From CAYLWW01 sp964387585 (lineage in GTDB: Bacteria > Pseudomonadota > Alphaproteobacteria > Rickettsiales > Midichloriaceae), in NCBI GenBank assembly GCA_964387585.1, contig CAYLWW010000005.1:1-29161 (forward strand): a DNA stretch of 29,161 bases, in the 5' to 3' direction. Shown in pieces: positions 14,999 through 25,007 of this stretch. A program made the translations under genes and the position numbers. The notes under the pieces are model-generated. The model worked only from the letters and a program-made list of their open reading frames with translations, ran no database searches and was not told where the DNA came from. Position 1 is the first letter of the stretch; every line of letters begins with the position of its first letter.

Positions 14999-15120
14999 AA
15001 AATTGTAATCGATATAAAAGATTATTCTTGGCAATTTAATAAATTCGGTACTAATTTAAAATGATATTTGTAAAGCGATTCAGCTCTTTTATTTTTAAAA
15101 ATTGATCTTTAATTGAAGAA

Positions 15121-17712
15121 ATGGAAATGAAAAGTAAGTTTAAATTATTCTCTTTAATACTATACTTAGTGAGTTTTTTTAAAAGCAAACTTATCAAGTT
15201 AGTGATGGTTATTTCTTTATTATTCACTATTTTTTCTTTTTCCTTGAATGTAGAAAATTCATACGCTGAGTTTGATAGTTTAATTGATTTTACCAATAAT
15301 TCTTCTATAGACAGTTCTGGAATTATAAGTGCGTTAAAATCTATAATCAGTATAGTGACAAATTGTTTGTATAGCTCGGTAATGTATTCGTTTGGTGATT
15401 TGAATAATGTATGCATTCCTGACAAGATAGGTCCTAACATACCTAACACTTGTGTACAGGGAAATGAAGCTAGCAATTTTTTTAGCATAAGTAATTTAAG
15501 CAATCTTATTTTACCTGCTTTAATAGCGCTAGCAGCAAGTGCCATTATACCGGGAGCGACTTTTTTGATGGTTTTTTTATGTATAGAAGTGATTATGATA
15601 ATGGAGGCATGTGTAGATTCTTATGCATTGACTCCTGATGAATATATTAATATGAATAGTGGAAGTAATCCATTAGATTGTATTCTCGATCCTTCTACCA
15701 ATCAAGTTATAGTGAATCCTGAAGCAAAAAACTATCTTACTGTTACGGATGTTCCTTTTTTCTATAGTTGTAAACCTGGTAGTACTGGTTATGTAGGGTC
15801 TGATTCTCAATATTGCGTTACTGAGCAAGTGGCTAACAACGCTCGTCCTAATTTAGTTAGGAATATTATTATAAGGCGTGCTGATTTATGGGATAGGATT
15901 TCAGGATCTCGTACTCAGACAAGTCTTTGTCCAGTTGATTCTGCACAAGTTATATTAACTCCATCAATTAGCGCTGAACCTGCTACTTTAGAGGGTCCAA
16001 CTTTATTGCCTAATTTAGAAGTTTATTCTTTTTATCGTTATTATAGTGGTCATGTTCAGTTATGTGCTGCAACAACTAATACTTTATTGCCTGTTGTACT
16101 AGGCTGTACTTATTTCCCTGCTCCCGAAGAAGAGCAGTCAGTTGATCCAAGTTTAGTGAATTTTCTTAAAGGCACTCGTTGTCAATATTTTCTTGGACAA
16201 AGCAATGGTAATGGTAGAGCTGATTTAGCCGCTGTTGCTAATTTAATAGGTCAAGCTAATGGAGTAAGTTCTGTTTATTTATTTTTGAAAAGTGATTTGC
16301 ATTTAACTAGTACAGTAGTTGGATGTGTTCAAGATCTTTTACTTAGAACATTTATAGATGTTCAAAATGCTCCTTCGGGGAGTCCTCCATTTATGAAAAA
16401 AGTGCAGTTGAGATTGCAACAAATAGTATTTGCTGTATTAACCTTATATATATGTATTCTTGCACTAAAAATTATGATTTCTCCTAACCCACCTCAGCGT
16501 GGAGAATGGATTATATATATATTCAAATTTGCTTTAGTTCTTTATATTGCTACTGGTGATATATGGTACGATAATAATAGTTTATACCAAGGCAAAAAGG
16601 GTAATGGGTTATATCCTGCATTACTAGATACTACTCAGCAAATTGCAGACCTTTTTATGCAAGCACGAAGCGCCAGTGATCTTGTAGATATGTGTTACTA
16701 TAATTATGAAGGTAGTAATGTTTTAAGCCAAAGAGTTATCGCTACCCCTACTATGAAAGTTCAAATGACAGTATGGGATTATCTGGATTGTACACTTATT
16801 AATTACTTGAATTTTAATTCATGCAAATATTCTATTACTGGGATGGTTGCTATGTGGTTTATTACTACTGCTATATGGGCTGGAGGTAGCGGAATACTCC
16901 TTGCTATTGTAACGTTTATTTATAGTATAATGCTACTTATAGTAGTATTCAGATTCGTTCATATTACTATATTAGCAATGTTTACAATCACTATTTTAGT
17001 ATTAGTTTCGCCATTGATATTATGTTTCTTTTTATTTGAATATACAAAGCAAATAACACAGCAATGGGCTAAAATGCTTTTAGGGTATACCTTATATCCT
17101 GGTTTATTATTTGCTTTTGTTGCTTTAATGTTAGCCACATTTGATTCAGTGTTTTATGGTAATATCAACCAAGAGTATCTTCAACAAAATGTACAATGCT
17201 CAACCTCGGGCACTTGTAAAATAGATATTGATAAATTATGCCATAATGTTCAATCTATATATTGCAGTTTATTAAAAACAACCAGTGATGGCAGTAGCTT
17301 AACTAACTGTAGTATTAATAATGGTCGTATGACTAGCTTGTTAACTGAGCAAGCTAATTTCTTTATTTTTGGTAATTTTACTGTTTTGAAGTCTGTGGCT
17401 ATAAGTGAATTTTATCCTTCTGTTTTAAAACTGTTATTATTTGCTGTGCTATTTTACTTCTTCTTAGGGTCTATTACACATTTTATTGAGTCATTAGTAG
17501 GTGTCCATGGCTTAGGTGATTTAGCTCCTGATGTAGGCAAAAAACTAGCTTCAGGTTTGATGAGTGCTACTGCTTCTGCTTCAACTTCCGGAGTTTCTGC
17601 AGTAACTGGCGCTGCCAAAGCTTTAGCTAAAAGATTTAGCGGTGGCGGTAGTGGAGGAGATGAAGGAGGAGGAAAAGATGAAGGAGGAGGCGAAGATGGT
17701 GGGAAAAAATGA
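15121..17712 (+). CDS. virB6: VirB6-family type IV secretion protein, first paralog
   Basis: An 863-residue member of the expanded TrbL/VirB6 family found in Rickettsiales. VirB6 is the polytopic inner-membrane subunit of the type IV secretion channel. The N-terminus has a signal-like hydrophobic stretch (about 24-42, with a possible cleavage after SYA at 47-49). A Cys-rich presumed periplasmic region (about 160-420) follows, and the hydrophobic core begins near residue 428 (LQQIVFAVLTLYICILALKIM) with further helices to about 690 and at 763-790. QQWAKMLLGYTLYPGLLF matches the equivalent site of the other two paralogs. The C-terminus (about 841-863) is a Gly/Glu/Lys tail. The start may be ATG at 15121 or the second ATG at 15127. 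Confidence 0.93.
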   Translation: MEMKSKFKLFSLILYLVSFFKSKLIKLVMVISLLFTIFSFSLNVENSYAEFDSLIDFTNNSSIDSSGIISALKSIISIVTNCLYSSVMYSFGDLNNVCIPDKIGPNIPNTCVQGNEASNFFSISNLSNLILPALIALAASAIIPGATFLMVFLCIEVIMIMEACVDSYALTPDEYINMNSGSNPLDCILDPSTNQVIVNPEAKNYLTVTDVPFFYSCKPGSTGYVGSDSQYCVTEQVANNARPNLVRNIIIRRADLWDRISGSRTQTSLCPVDSAQVILTPSISAEPATLEGPTLLPNLEVYSFYRYYSGHVQLCAATTNTLLPVVLGCTYFPAPEEEQSVDPSLVNFLKGTRCQYFLGQSNGNGRADLAAVANLIGQANGVSSVYLFLKSDLHLTSTVVGCVQDLLLRTFIDVQNAPSGSPPFMKKVQLRLQQIVFAVLTLYICILALKIMISPNPPQRGEWIIYIFKFALVLYIATGDIWYDNNSLYQGKKGNGLYPALLDTTQQIADLFMQARSASDLVDMCYYNYEGSNVLSQRVIATPTMKVQMTVWDYLDCTLINYLNFNSCKYSITGMVAMWFITTAIWAGGSGILLAIVTFIYSIMLLIVVFRFVHITILAMFTITILVLVSPLILCFFLFEYTKQITQQWAKMLLGYTLYPGLLFAFVALMLATFDSVFYGNINQEYLQQNVQCSTSGTCKIDIDKLCHNVQSIYCSLLKTTSDGSSLTNCSINNGRMTSLLTEQANFFIFGNFTVLKSVAISEFYPSVLKLLLFAVLFYFFLGSITHFIESLVGVHGLGDLAPDVGKKLASGLMSATASASTSGVSAVTGAAKALAKRFSGGGSGGDEGGGKDEGGGEDGGKK

Positions 17713-17786
17713 TTTTAAACTAATAGGTTATGATTTGCTAATTATTGTAAATGATACCAAATGTTCATTAATTTTAGTTATTTGAT

Positions 17787-17818
17787 AAAATTTATTTTCT
17801 CATATTTCAATAAATTTT
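17787..17818 (+). repeat. 10-bp inverted repeat before the second virB6
   Basis: AAAATTTATT (17787-17796) is exactly complementary to AATAAATTTT (17809-17818), with a 12-base loop. The stem ends 16 bases before the ATG at 17835, so it could affect ribosome access. It has only A-T pairs and may be chance. Confidence 0.3.
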
Positions 17819-17834
17819 CAGTTATGATTTGATA

Positions 17835-20800
17835 ATGAATTTACCTCCGTCTAATAAATGGCTTTATAAGTTTAGGACTTATTTTATTTTCACGTTGTTA
17901 AACTTATTTATGAGTTTAGCAATAATTTTTGATGTTGTTGCAATTGGCATTTATCAAAAGTGTATTTATGGGGCTACTAATTCTGGGAATTTACCTAATG
18001 TAGTTTTAGTTAGAACCGTAGGGCAGCAATGCTATAATATATGCCAGCAAGAATGCGGAAAAGCATTTGATATCGATTTAAGTTCTAAAAGCAATTCTGA
18101 TTCTAAAGAAAATAAATCAAATCAGGATAATAATCAGCAAAATATGAATGATTATAGTAGTGTTTTGAATACAATATCGATTAATCGTGATCAAATAGAA
18201 CGTTGTATCAAAACTTGTCAACAGGGTAACATTTTTTCAGGAGAAATGCGTCAATACGATGAGAATTCTAGTACTATTACTCCTTTTTCTACAATTACAA
18301 CTGTAAGTACTAAAGCGGCTTGTAATCCTAGTAGCACTGGTATAAATTCAGCTAATTATGCTGGCTATAATGCTGATATATATGTGGAAGAAGGTGATTC
18401 TCTCGATATATCTTTGGTTAATCCAAGCGCTATGGGGCTTGATGTTCAGGGAATACTAAAGGATGACCAGGATAATACATTATACATGTGTAATTATAAT
18501 ACAGTATACATATATCCATATTTTTATACTACAGATAGTAAATTTACTACCAGTCCTGATCCTTGGGCTAATATTGCTAAACCACAAACTCCTAATGATC
18601 CTAGCAATCCTAGTGCAAGTTGGGTAGCGCGTAATTATGTTTGGACTGATACAGGAATAATGGCAAAAAATGGCGATTACTTAAGTATCGGTTATTATGG
18701 CCGCTTTCATTACATATGTTCTGAAGGCACTGCTAAGTGCGATATGCCTTGTTATACTGATGATTATGTACCGGGTTGTAATAGAAATAGCCTTTATGAT
18801 TATTCATTACAGATAAAAGATCCGACTCAAACTAATATTGGTTGGAGTACTGGTACTGGTGATTACTATGTTCTGCCTGGACAAAATTTGATGTCGCATA
18901 TAGCTGTAGTAGATATTCCTAAAAATGCTCCTCCACAGACTATCAATACTTATAGTATTCTTCAACAAAGCGATTCGACAGCTAATAGTAAATTGCTATC
19001 AATTTTTGGCCTTAAACCGTTTTTAGTAAGTCAGAGTACTCCACAAATTTTTCTTGCTGATAATCAAGGAAGCCCTATTAACTCTTCATCCATAGTTAAT
19101 GACGTTAACTATAATTATAATACTACATTTTTTAGATCGCAGTTATTTAATGGTGTTTTATCGAAATTTTCTAGCACTTTCTCTCAGTTAGGGATAAAGC
19201 ATTATGATGAAATGCCGCAAGACAATTGGTTAGATAATGTTGGGGGTTATAATGTTGTTATAATATGGAAAGGTTGCCAAGTTACTGGTGGAAACAATTT
19301 GCAATATACCATAGTTCCCGACGAATATCAGGATAATGCTGAATTTTTGAGTACTTACTTAACTAATAATAGCAACTGGCTTAATTTTCCAGCTTTTAAT
19401 AGTAGTGGAGTAGCAAATTTAGTTATCACTGCTAGTGACCTAAGCATAGCTTCTAATGCTATAGGTGGTGAAAGTGTAAGCGGTGGTTATTTGTTTTTTA
19501 GAATAAATACAATCACATCTAATACTTATAACAATTGGGTTCCTTCTAATTGTGGCACTTCAGATTTGAAGTGCCAAGTAGCTCAAAGTTTTGCTCAAGA
19601 TCCTAATCTTTATGCTAGATATAATACTACTGGTCAATATAATTTAGTTGTACAGAAGTCTCAGCCTAATAATCAAGATTGTGGTCCATTAGCTAGCATA
19701 ATATTGAAATTATGCACTATGATTAATGGTAGTAGTTGTGACTTAGGTAGCCAATCTGGCAGTGAAAAAACTGGTGCTGTACAAGAGATTTATCAAAATA
19801 TGATAAAAAACTCTACGCTTATTAATGCTGTTAGAGCTTTGTTAATATTATATATAGCATATTCCAGCTTAAATTTTATGCTTGGAATTTCGCCTATTAG
19901 TCAAAAAGAAGTGGTAGTAAGGTTATTTAAGATAGCTATAGTCCTTATTTTAATTAGCGATAATAGCTGGAATTTTTTTAATCAGTATTTGTTTGTTTTA
20001 TTTACAAACGGAACTCAAGAGCTAATTCAAGCCTTTAGTTATTATAATGCACCTAAAAATTCTAATAGTTGCATAAGTTGGCTTCCGGTTTTAGCTCAAT
20101 TTGATAGCTTTATTGCTCAATTATTTAGCCCAATTATTTCGACTAAGATTTTGGCATTGGTGCTTAATGGATTGCTTGGTTTTACTGTAGCTCTAGTTTT
20201 GATAATAGCTATGGTAATTTGCTTTATATGTATATTAAAAGCAGTGTTGATATATCTTGTTTCTATAATTGCTATAGGAGTTTTAATGTTATTAGCTCCA
20301 TTATTTATTTCTTTTATATTATTTAATTATACTAGACAAATGTTTGACGCTTGGTTAAAGCAAGTAACATCCTTTGCGCTCCAGCCTGTATTGGCTTTTG
20401 CGTCTATTAGCTTGTTTTTACAGCTAATTATGGTTTTATTTCAAATGGCGATGAATTTTACAGTATGTTTAGATTGCTTAATCAGCTTTACTTTACCGCC
20501 TATAATTGATTTTTGTTTTTTCCATATTTATAGACCAATTAATTTAGTACATTCTCCCGATCCATTTTCTGGCCCTATTAGTACTTTAACTTTAGTTATT
20601 TGTTTCCTTATTTTATCTCAAGCTATGTATGCCTTTTCTGATTTTGTCGTTAATATAGCAAATAATATAATAAGTTATACAGCTTCTTCCTTAAGTGAGG
20701 TAAGTAAAGCTCCTGCTATTAGCAATACCTTGCAGTTAGTTAAATCTATTGTAGTGTCTCCTGCAAACTTAGCTATTAATGCTGTTTCAAGTTATAAATC

Positions 20801-20897
20801 TTTTGGTGATAAGAAAAAGAGAGGAGGGATAGAGGGAGATAAACAAGATGAAAAGAGCGAAGATTCTGATAAAAAATCATCAGAAAAAGATAAATAA
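17835..20897 (+). CDS. virB6: VirB6-family type IV secretion protein, second paralog
   Basis: A 1020-residue VirB6-family protein. A first hydrophobic helix (about 6-38) leads into a large, presumably periplasmic region (about 40-655). This region begins with closely spaced cysteines (66, 70, 74, then 124 and 128) separated by a low-complexity Asn/Gln/Ser/Lys stretch, and has another Cys cluster near 300. The polytopic core (about 660-970) includes VVRLFKIAIVLILISDNSWNFF and AWLKQVTSFALQPVLAF, which line up with the third paralog. The tail (about 993-1020) is Lys/Glu/Asp/Ser-rich. A TTG six bases upstream in frame could serve as a start, but the ATG at 17835 is preferred. It probably works with the other VirB6 proteins in one inner-membrane complex. 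Confidence 0.93.
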   Translation: MNLPPSNKWLYKFRTYFIFTLLNLFMSLAIIFDVVAIGIYQKCIYGATNSGNLPNVVLVRTVGQQCYNICQQECGKAFDIDLSSKSNSDSKENKSNQDNNQQNMNDYSSVLNTISINRDQIERCIKTCQQGNIFSGEMRQYDENSSTITPFSTITTVSTKAACNPSSTGINSANYAGYNADIYVEEGDSLDISLVNPSAMGLDVQGILKDDQDNTLYMCNYNTVYIYPYFYTTDSKFTTSPDPWANIAKPQTPNDPSNPSASWVARNYVWTDTGIMAKNGDYLSIGYYGRFHYICSEGTAKCDMPCYTDDYVPGCNRNSLYDYSLQIKDPTQTNIGWSTGTGDYYVLPGQNLMSHIAVVDIPKNAPPQTINTYSILQQSDSTANSKLLSIFGLKPFLVSQSTPQIFLADNQGSPINSSSIVNDVNYNYNTTFFRSQLFNGVLSKFSSTFSQLGIKHYDEMPQDNWLDNVGGYNVVIIWKGCQVTGGNNLQYTIVPDEYQDNAEFLSTYLTNNSNWLNFPAFNSSGVANLVITASDLSIASNAIGGESVSGGYLFFRINTITSNTYNNWVPSNCGTSDLKCQVAQSFAQDPNLYARYNTTGQYNLVVQKSQPNNQDCGPLASIILKLCTMINGSSCDLGSQSGSEKTGAVQEIYQNMIKNSTLINAVRALLILYIAYSSLNFMLGISPISQKEVVVRLFKIAIVLILISDNSWNFFNQYLFVLFTNGTQELIQAFSYYNAPKNSNSCISWLPVLAQFDSFIAQLFSPIISTKILALVLNGLLGFTVALVLIIAMVICFICILKAVLIYLVSIIAIGVLMLLAPLFISFILFNYTRQMFDAWLKQVTSFALQPVLAFASISLFLQLIMVLFQMAMNFTVCLDCLISFTLPPIIDFCFFHIYRPINLVHSPDPFSGPISTLTLVICFLILSQAMYAFSDFVVNIANNIISYTASSLSEVSKAPAISNTLQLVKSIVVSPANLAINAVSSYKSFGDKKKRGGIEGDKQDEKSEDSDKKSSEKDK

Positions 20898-20970
20898 AAT
20901 CAAAAATAAATTAGATATTACTATTAAGATCTTTTAGATATTTAATTATTTTTTTAACAGCCTGATTTTC

Positions 20971-23900
20971 ATGAAAATTATTAAATTATTATCTAATTTT
21001 ATTACTAATAAATGCTGCTGGATTAGGCATTTATATATTATTTTATTATTACCGATTATTTTATCTGGTTGTTGTGATGATATTGTTTGTATACGTGCTG
21101 ATGATACTGGGCAAGGAGGCCCTATAACTATACCAGCAAATATTGAGTCTAGTAAGTTATTATTAGTTGATCCTCCTAATAACCAGGTAGCGCGTTGGAT
21201 AGATAGTGGTTATAATACCGTTGGTGTTGCTAGCAGTGGGGGAAAAGATACTTCTATACCGTTATTAGCTGCTATTAAGGGGGAATGGAATCCATGGGGA
21301 GGAGTTGGCAATAGTCAATGCAGTACGCAAAATTGTGCTAGCAGTCAAGCAGGTTGTTTAACTCAAGGTAATGCTACTAATTTAGATTATAATGGTGAAT
21401 TTGTTCCAATTAATGCAGATAATGTACCTTGTGCTTTATCTAAAGGTTTTGGGGTATATGGACTAATTGCGATAATTAATTCTAATACCGGTAAATCTTC
21501 TGATCCTAATGATTCAGCAATGATAGCTGCTAATCCTGACCCTCAATTATTCCGCACATTTCATGTAGGGCCTTCGGTTAAAGGTGATACTTTGACTTTA
21601 AAAAGCACTTTAAAATGCGTTCCTACGTCTACTTCTAATAATACTACTTATAATTGTTCCCAAGATACTAATGCTAATGGGGAGGGGATAGTTGCTCAGG
21701 GAAGGCTATATTTTAAAGTATTAGATAGCTATTACCTTGATAACAGTGGCGGTGTAGTAATAGATTTGATTAGTGGAATATATCAAGAGGGTATAGTAAC
21801 TTTAATAGTTAAGACATTTAGTAATTATATTAATAAAGCATCTCAAGTATTGTTTCAAAATTTTCTTAAGGAAAGTAAATTTTTAACTTTAGTAAAAACT
21901 TTAATATTACTTTATATATCATTAACTTTTACTACTTTTTTATTAGGTATAAGTAATATCACCAAAAACGAATTAGTAATGAGGTTGTTGAAAATATCTA
22001 TAGTAATGGTTTTACTTATTAATGTTAATGATGCTTTTAACTTTTTTAATTTATACTTAATATCATGGTTTAATTCAATTTCTCAGAATTTTTCAGATGT
22101 GGTGATGTCATCATTATATGATAAAAATAGCCCTAATAGTCTCGATTTAGCTTTGCCTGCTGGGGCTAGTTATCTTACTATGTACGATACATTGATTAAG
22201 CAGATTACTTCTGCGTCTATTAGCAATAAAATTTGGAGTCTTTTATTTACGTCGTATTTCTATTACATACCTTTGCTTTATTTTTGTTTATTGCTGATTA
22301 TGATAATAGTATTTAAGTTAACTATGTACTACATATTAGCTATTTTTCAAATAGCTTTGTTAGTTACTATGTTACCAATTTTCATAATAATGATATTGTT
22401 TAAATTTACCACCGAATTATTCCAAAATTGGCTAAAATATATGAGCAGTAGCGCTCTACTAATAATAGTGAGTACTGCTACTGCAGGTTTAATGTTTAAA
22501 TTATTAGGTGAGCCTTTAGGTGAGCTATTTCATTATAAAGTATGTTATAAAACCATTATAGATTTAGAAGTATGGGGAATAACATTATTGAAATTTTGCT
22601 ATTGGAAACCTGATAGTATGGCCCAGATGCAAGCAGCTTTAGAGTTTTCTCGCTATCTTACCGTATTAATGATAACCATATTATTTAATATATTTATTTC
22701 ACAAGTTCCTCCTATAGCAGATTCTCTTAGTAATGCAGCATTTAGGCCTTCAAGTAGAATGGCTTCAGGTGCACTCGCGAATTTTGGTTCTTTAACAGAT
22801 GGTGTCTTTGGTGTTATAAGTAAGTTAAGTTCAACGGCATTAAATAAATTGGTAAATCTGGCTGATGCTACTAAAATAGCGCCGTTGAAGTTTTTAGTTA
22901 AAACTGCTGCTACGGTGACTAGAGCAGGTATCATTACTGCAACCAGTTTTAGTAAAGACTTAACAAGATTAGCTAGTGATGGTTCTAAAAGTGAAGAAGA
23001 GGTTAAAAATGGTACTATACTTGATAGAGGTTTTGATACTGTTTTAGTAAAGGTATCAGAATTTAATAAAGATTTTAGTCAATATGAGCCTGGTAGTCTT
23101 TTAGGGCTTAGTGACAAAGTAAAAAATTTGAAAAAGCAAAATGAAAAATGGCAAGAGAGATTGGATAAAGCTTTAAAGGCTAAGGATAAAGGTAATGATA
23201 AAGGTGGAAAAGACCTTTCACCTACAAAACGTCAAGATTTATTACAAACAGATTTAAATAAGGGTAAGGTTACACCAGCTCTTAAAGTTCAATCTTTAAA
23301 GGAGAGTTTAGATTCTTCGACTAAAGCGCTTAAATCTCTTGCTAGCGTCAAGGCCGATAATTTGAAGGAGAAGCGTCCAGGTTTAGAGAATGCTGTAAAT
23401 AGATTAGATCAGCTTCAGCTTGATTTAGATCCTAAAACTAAATTATTAGAGAAAGCGGTTGCAGAAGATAATTCAGTTATAAAACTTTCTAAAGATGGAA
23501 AAATTGAAATTAATTTCAAACCTGAGTTACCAGAAAAAACAATTAAAGATCACCAGTTACACGTTAAAGAAATTAAAGATTTAAAAGAAAATCTTGATCT
23601 TTCATTAAAAGATATAAAATCTATCCTTAACGATAATTCAATTACAGCGAACTTAAAAAAAGAAGATATCACTTCTTTAAAAACAGCTGTTACCGAAATC
23701 GAGCGATTCAAATCTGGTATAGAGGAAAATATCGCTAGATATGATACCTTAGAAAAAAACTATAATGTTAAATCTGAGTTATTAGATAAAGAGCTAGAAA
23801 TAAAATTAAATAAATTATCTGCACCTAATTATGACGAAGTAGTAAAAATTGCTAGAAGCGAATTGGAACATGTTCCTAATGAAGAAGAAAGATTTAGATT

Positions 23901-24969
23901 AGCACTTAATAAGTTTAATCAAGATAATTTAGAATTAAGTAAAAAATTTAATGATTTAGATCCAAACTTAAAGGAACTTATACAGTTTGAAGCTATTAAA
24001 AAGAATATACCTGCTTATAGCATGGAAGTAGATTCGGTTAGTGGGGATTTAAAAGTTGTTCCTAATGTTAATAGCCCAGAGTTTAGAGAGTTATTAAATA
24101 AACAAGTACCTGAGTTACAAGCTAAAGTTGCTAATGTAGAGCAAATGAAGATAAAATTACAAGATCTTCAAAGTAAAGGGAATAATCTCACTACAGAATA
24201 TCAGAATTTGGAAAAGAGGTATAAGGAATTACAAGGTGAATTGATGAGTATAGGAGAATCAAAAGTAGTTGTTGAATTAGAAAAAGATAATGTTGCTAAA
24301 CTTGTTGAACGTTATAACAGCTTATCTACTGAAGTAAGAGAATTGTTGAAAGATGAATTAGCACAAGGTCTGACTGAAAATGAATTAAAGCGATTATTAG
24401 ATAGTAATCCAGAACAAATAGATATTAGTGAAAGACGAAATGAGCAGATAGGTTTAGCAGATGCTGTTAATGCTGACTTAGAACGCAGTGAAAGACGAAA
24501 TGAGCAGATAGGTTTAGCTGATGCTATTAATGTCGACTTAGAACGTAGTGAAAAGCGAGATGAGCAGATGAATTTAGCCAATTCTGTTAATGTTGACTTG
24601 GAACAAAATTTAATAAAAGCGATTGAACATTCTATTCCAGATATAGAAGTTAACTTAAAAGAGATAGAAAATTATGATAAGGCGGTAATTTACTATAATC
24701 AATTGAATGAAGAAGGTAAGGAAGTAATTATCAATTACTTAAAAGATCCTGAAGCTGAACTACCTAATATACCTATAGATAATCGTTATTCTGAAGTTGT
24801 TGAAAATCCTGCTGACAAAGATAAGTTAGAAGAGTTTAGAGAGAAACAAGAAGAAATGATTGAAGTTAGAAAGGAAATGGGTCAGATGAATCAGTTTTGG
24901 AAAGAATTAAAGAAAGAGATCAAAAATAGGAAGAAAAAGGATGAAGATATAGTAGATGATTTTCTTTAA
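20971..24969 (+). CDS. virB6: VirB6-family protein, third paralog, lipobox and coiled-coil tail
   Basis: A 1332-residue VirB6-family protein, the largest of the three. The N-terminus has a hydrophobic stretch (21-33) ending in LSGC at 31-34, a good lipobox, so Cys34 may be lipidated. A periplasmic-type region runs to about 300. The polytopic core (about 303-577) contains LVMRLLKISIVMVLLINVND and NWLKYMSSSALLIIV, equivalent to the second paralog. From about 660 to the end is a hydrophilic, Lys/Glu/Leu-rich, coiled-coil-like region with three 20-residue repeats at 1151-1210. Expanded C-terminal regions are known in Rickettsiales VirB6 proteins; whether they face the cytoplasm, the periplasm or the host is not clear. 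It closes the vir gene run; no strong terminator follows. Confidence 0.92.
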   Translation: MKIIKLLSNFITNKCCWIRHLYIILLLPIILSGCCDDIVCIRADDTGQGGPITIPANIESSKLLLVDPPNNQVARWIDSGYNTVGVASSGGKDTSIPLLAAIKGEWNPWGGVGNSQCSTQNCASSQAGCLTQGNATNLDYNGEFVPINADNVPCALSKGFGVYGLIAIINSNTGKSSDPNDSAMIAANPDPQLFRTFHVGPSVKGDTLTLKSTLKCVPTSTSNNTTYNCSQDTNANGEGIVAQGRLYFKVLDSYYLDNSGGVVIDLISGIYQEGIVTLIVKTFSNYINKASQVLFQNFLKESKFLTLVKTLILLYISLTFTTFLLGISNITKNELVMRLLKISIVMVLLINVNDAFNFFNLYLISWFNSISQNFSDVVMSSLYDKNSPNSLDLALPAGASYLTMYDTLIKQITSASISNKIWSLLFTSYFYYIPLLYFCLLLIMIIVFKLTMYYILAIFQIALLVTMLPIFIIMILFKFTTELFQNWLKYMSSSALLIIVSTATAGLMFKLLGEPLGELFHYKVCYKTIIDLEVWGITLLKFCYWKPDSMAQMQAALEFSRYLTVLMITILFNIFISQVPPIADSLSNAAFRPSSRMASGALANFGSLTDGVFGVISKLSSTALNKLVNLADATKIAPLKFLVKTAATVTRAGIITATSFSKDLTRLASDGSKSEEEVKNGTILDRGFDTVLVKVSEFNKDFSQYEPGSLLGLSDKVKNLKKQNEKWQERLDKALKAKDKGNDKGGKDLSPTKRQDLLQTDLNKGKVTPALKVQSLKESLDSSTKALKSLASVKADNLKEKRPGLENAVNRLDQLQLDLDPKTKLLEKAVAEDNSVIKLSKDGKIEINFKPELPEKTIKDHQLHVKEIKDLKENLDLSLKDIKSILNDNSITANLKKEDITSLKTAVTEIERFKSGIEENIARYDTLEKNYNVKSELLDKELEIKLNKLSAPNYDEVVKIARSELEHVPNEEERFRLALNKFNQDNLELSKKFNDLDPNLKELIQFEAIKKNIPAYSMEVDSVSGDLKVVPNVNSPEFRELLNKQVPELQAKVANVEQMKIKLQDLQSKGNNLTTEYQNLEKRYKELQGELMSIGESKVVVELEKDNVAKLVERYNSLSTEVRELLKDELAQGLTENELKRLLDSNPEQIDISERRNEQIGLADAVNADLERSERRNEQIGLADAINVDLERSEKRDEQMNLANSVNVDLEQNLIKAIEHSIPDIEVNLKEIENYDKAVIYYNQLNEEGKEVIINYLKDPEAELPNIPIDNRYSEVVENPADKDKLEEFREKQEEMIEVRKEMGQMNQFWKELKKEIKNRKKKDEDIVDDFL
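24421..24600 (+). repeat. Three tandem 60-bp repeats within the third virB6
   Basis: Three adjacent units of exactly 60 bases at 24421-24480, 24481-24540 and 24541-24600. Units 1 and 2 are identical at 52 of 60 positions, and units 2 and 3 at 47 of 60 (counted by eye). Each encodes 20 residues with the core SERRNEQIGLADA and ending in DL, so the reading frame is kept. The graded divergence suggests stepwise duplication, with units 1 and 2 the more recent pair. Confidence 0.95.
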
Positions 24970-25007
24970 TATATCTGCTTTAAATTAGGTAGGTGGTTTT
25001 TTATTTG

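Noticed and set aside
15051..15545. A 164-residue minus-strand frame overlapping the start of the first virB6
   Set aside because: It lies antisense to a recognised gene, has no family motif and no ribosome binding site.
24312..24581. An 89-residue minus-strand frame with internal repeats
   Set aside because: The repeats are the reverse side of the 60-bp tandem repeats in the third virB6; there is no sign of an independent gene.
24421..24600. A CRISPR array, suggested by regular repeats
   Set aside because: The three 60-bp units are contiguous with no spacers, stay in frame and encode a protein repeat.
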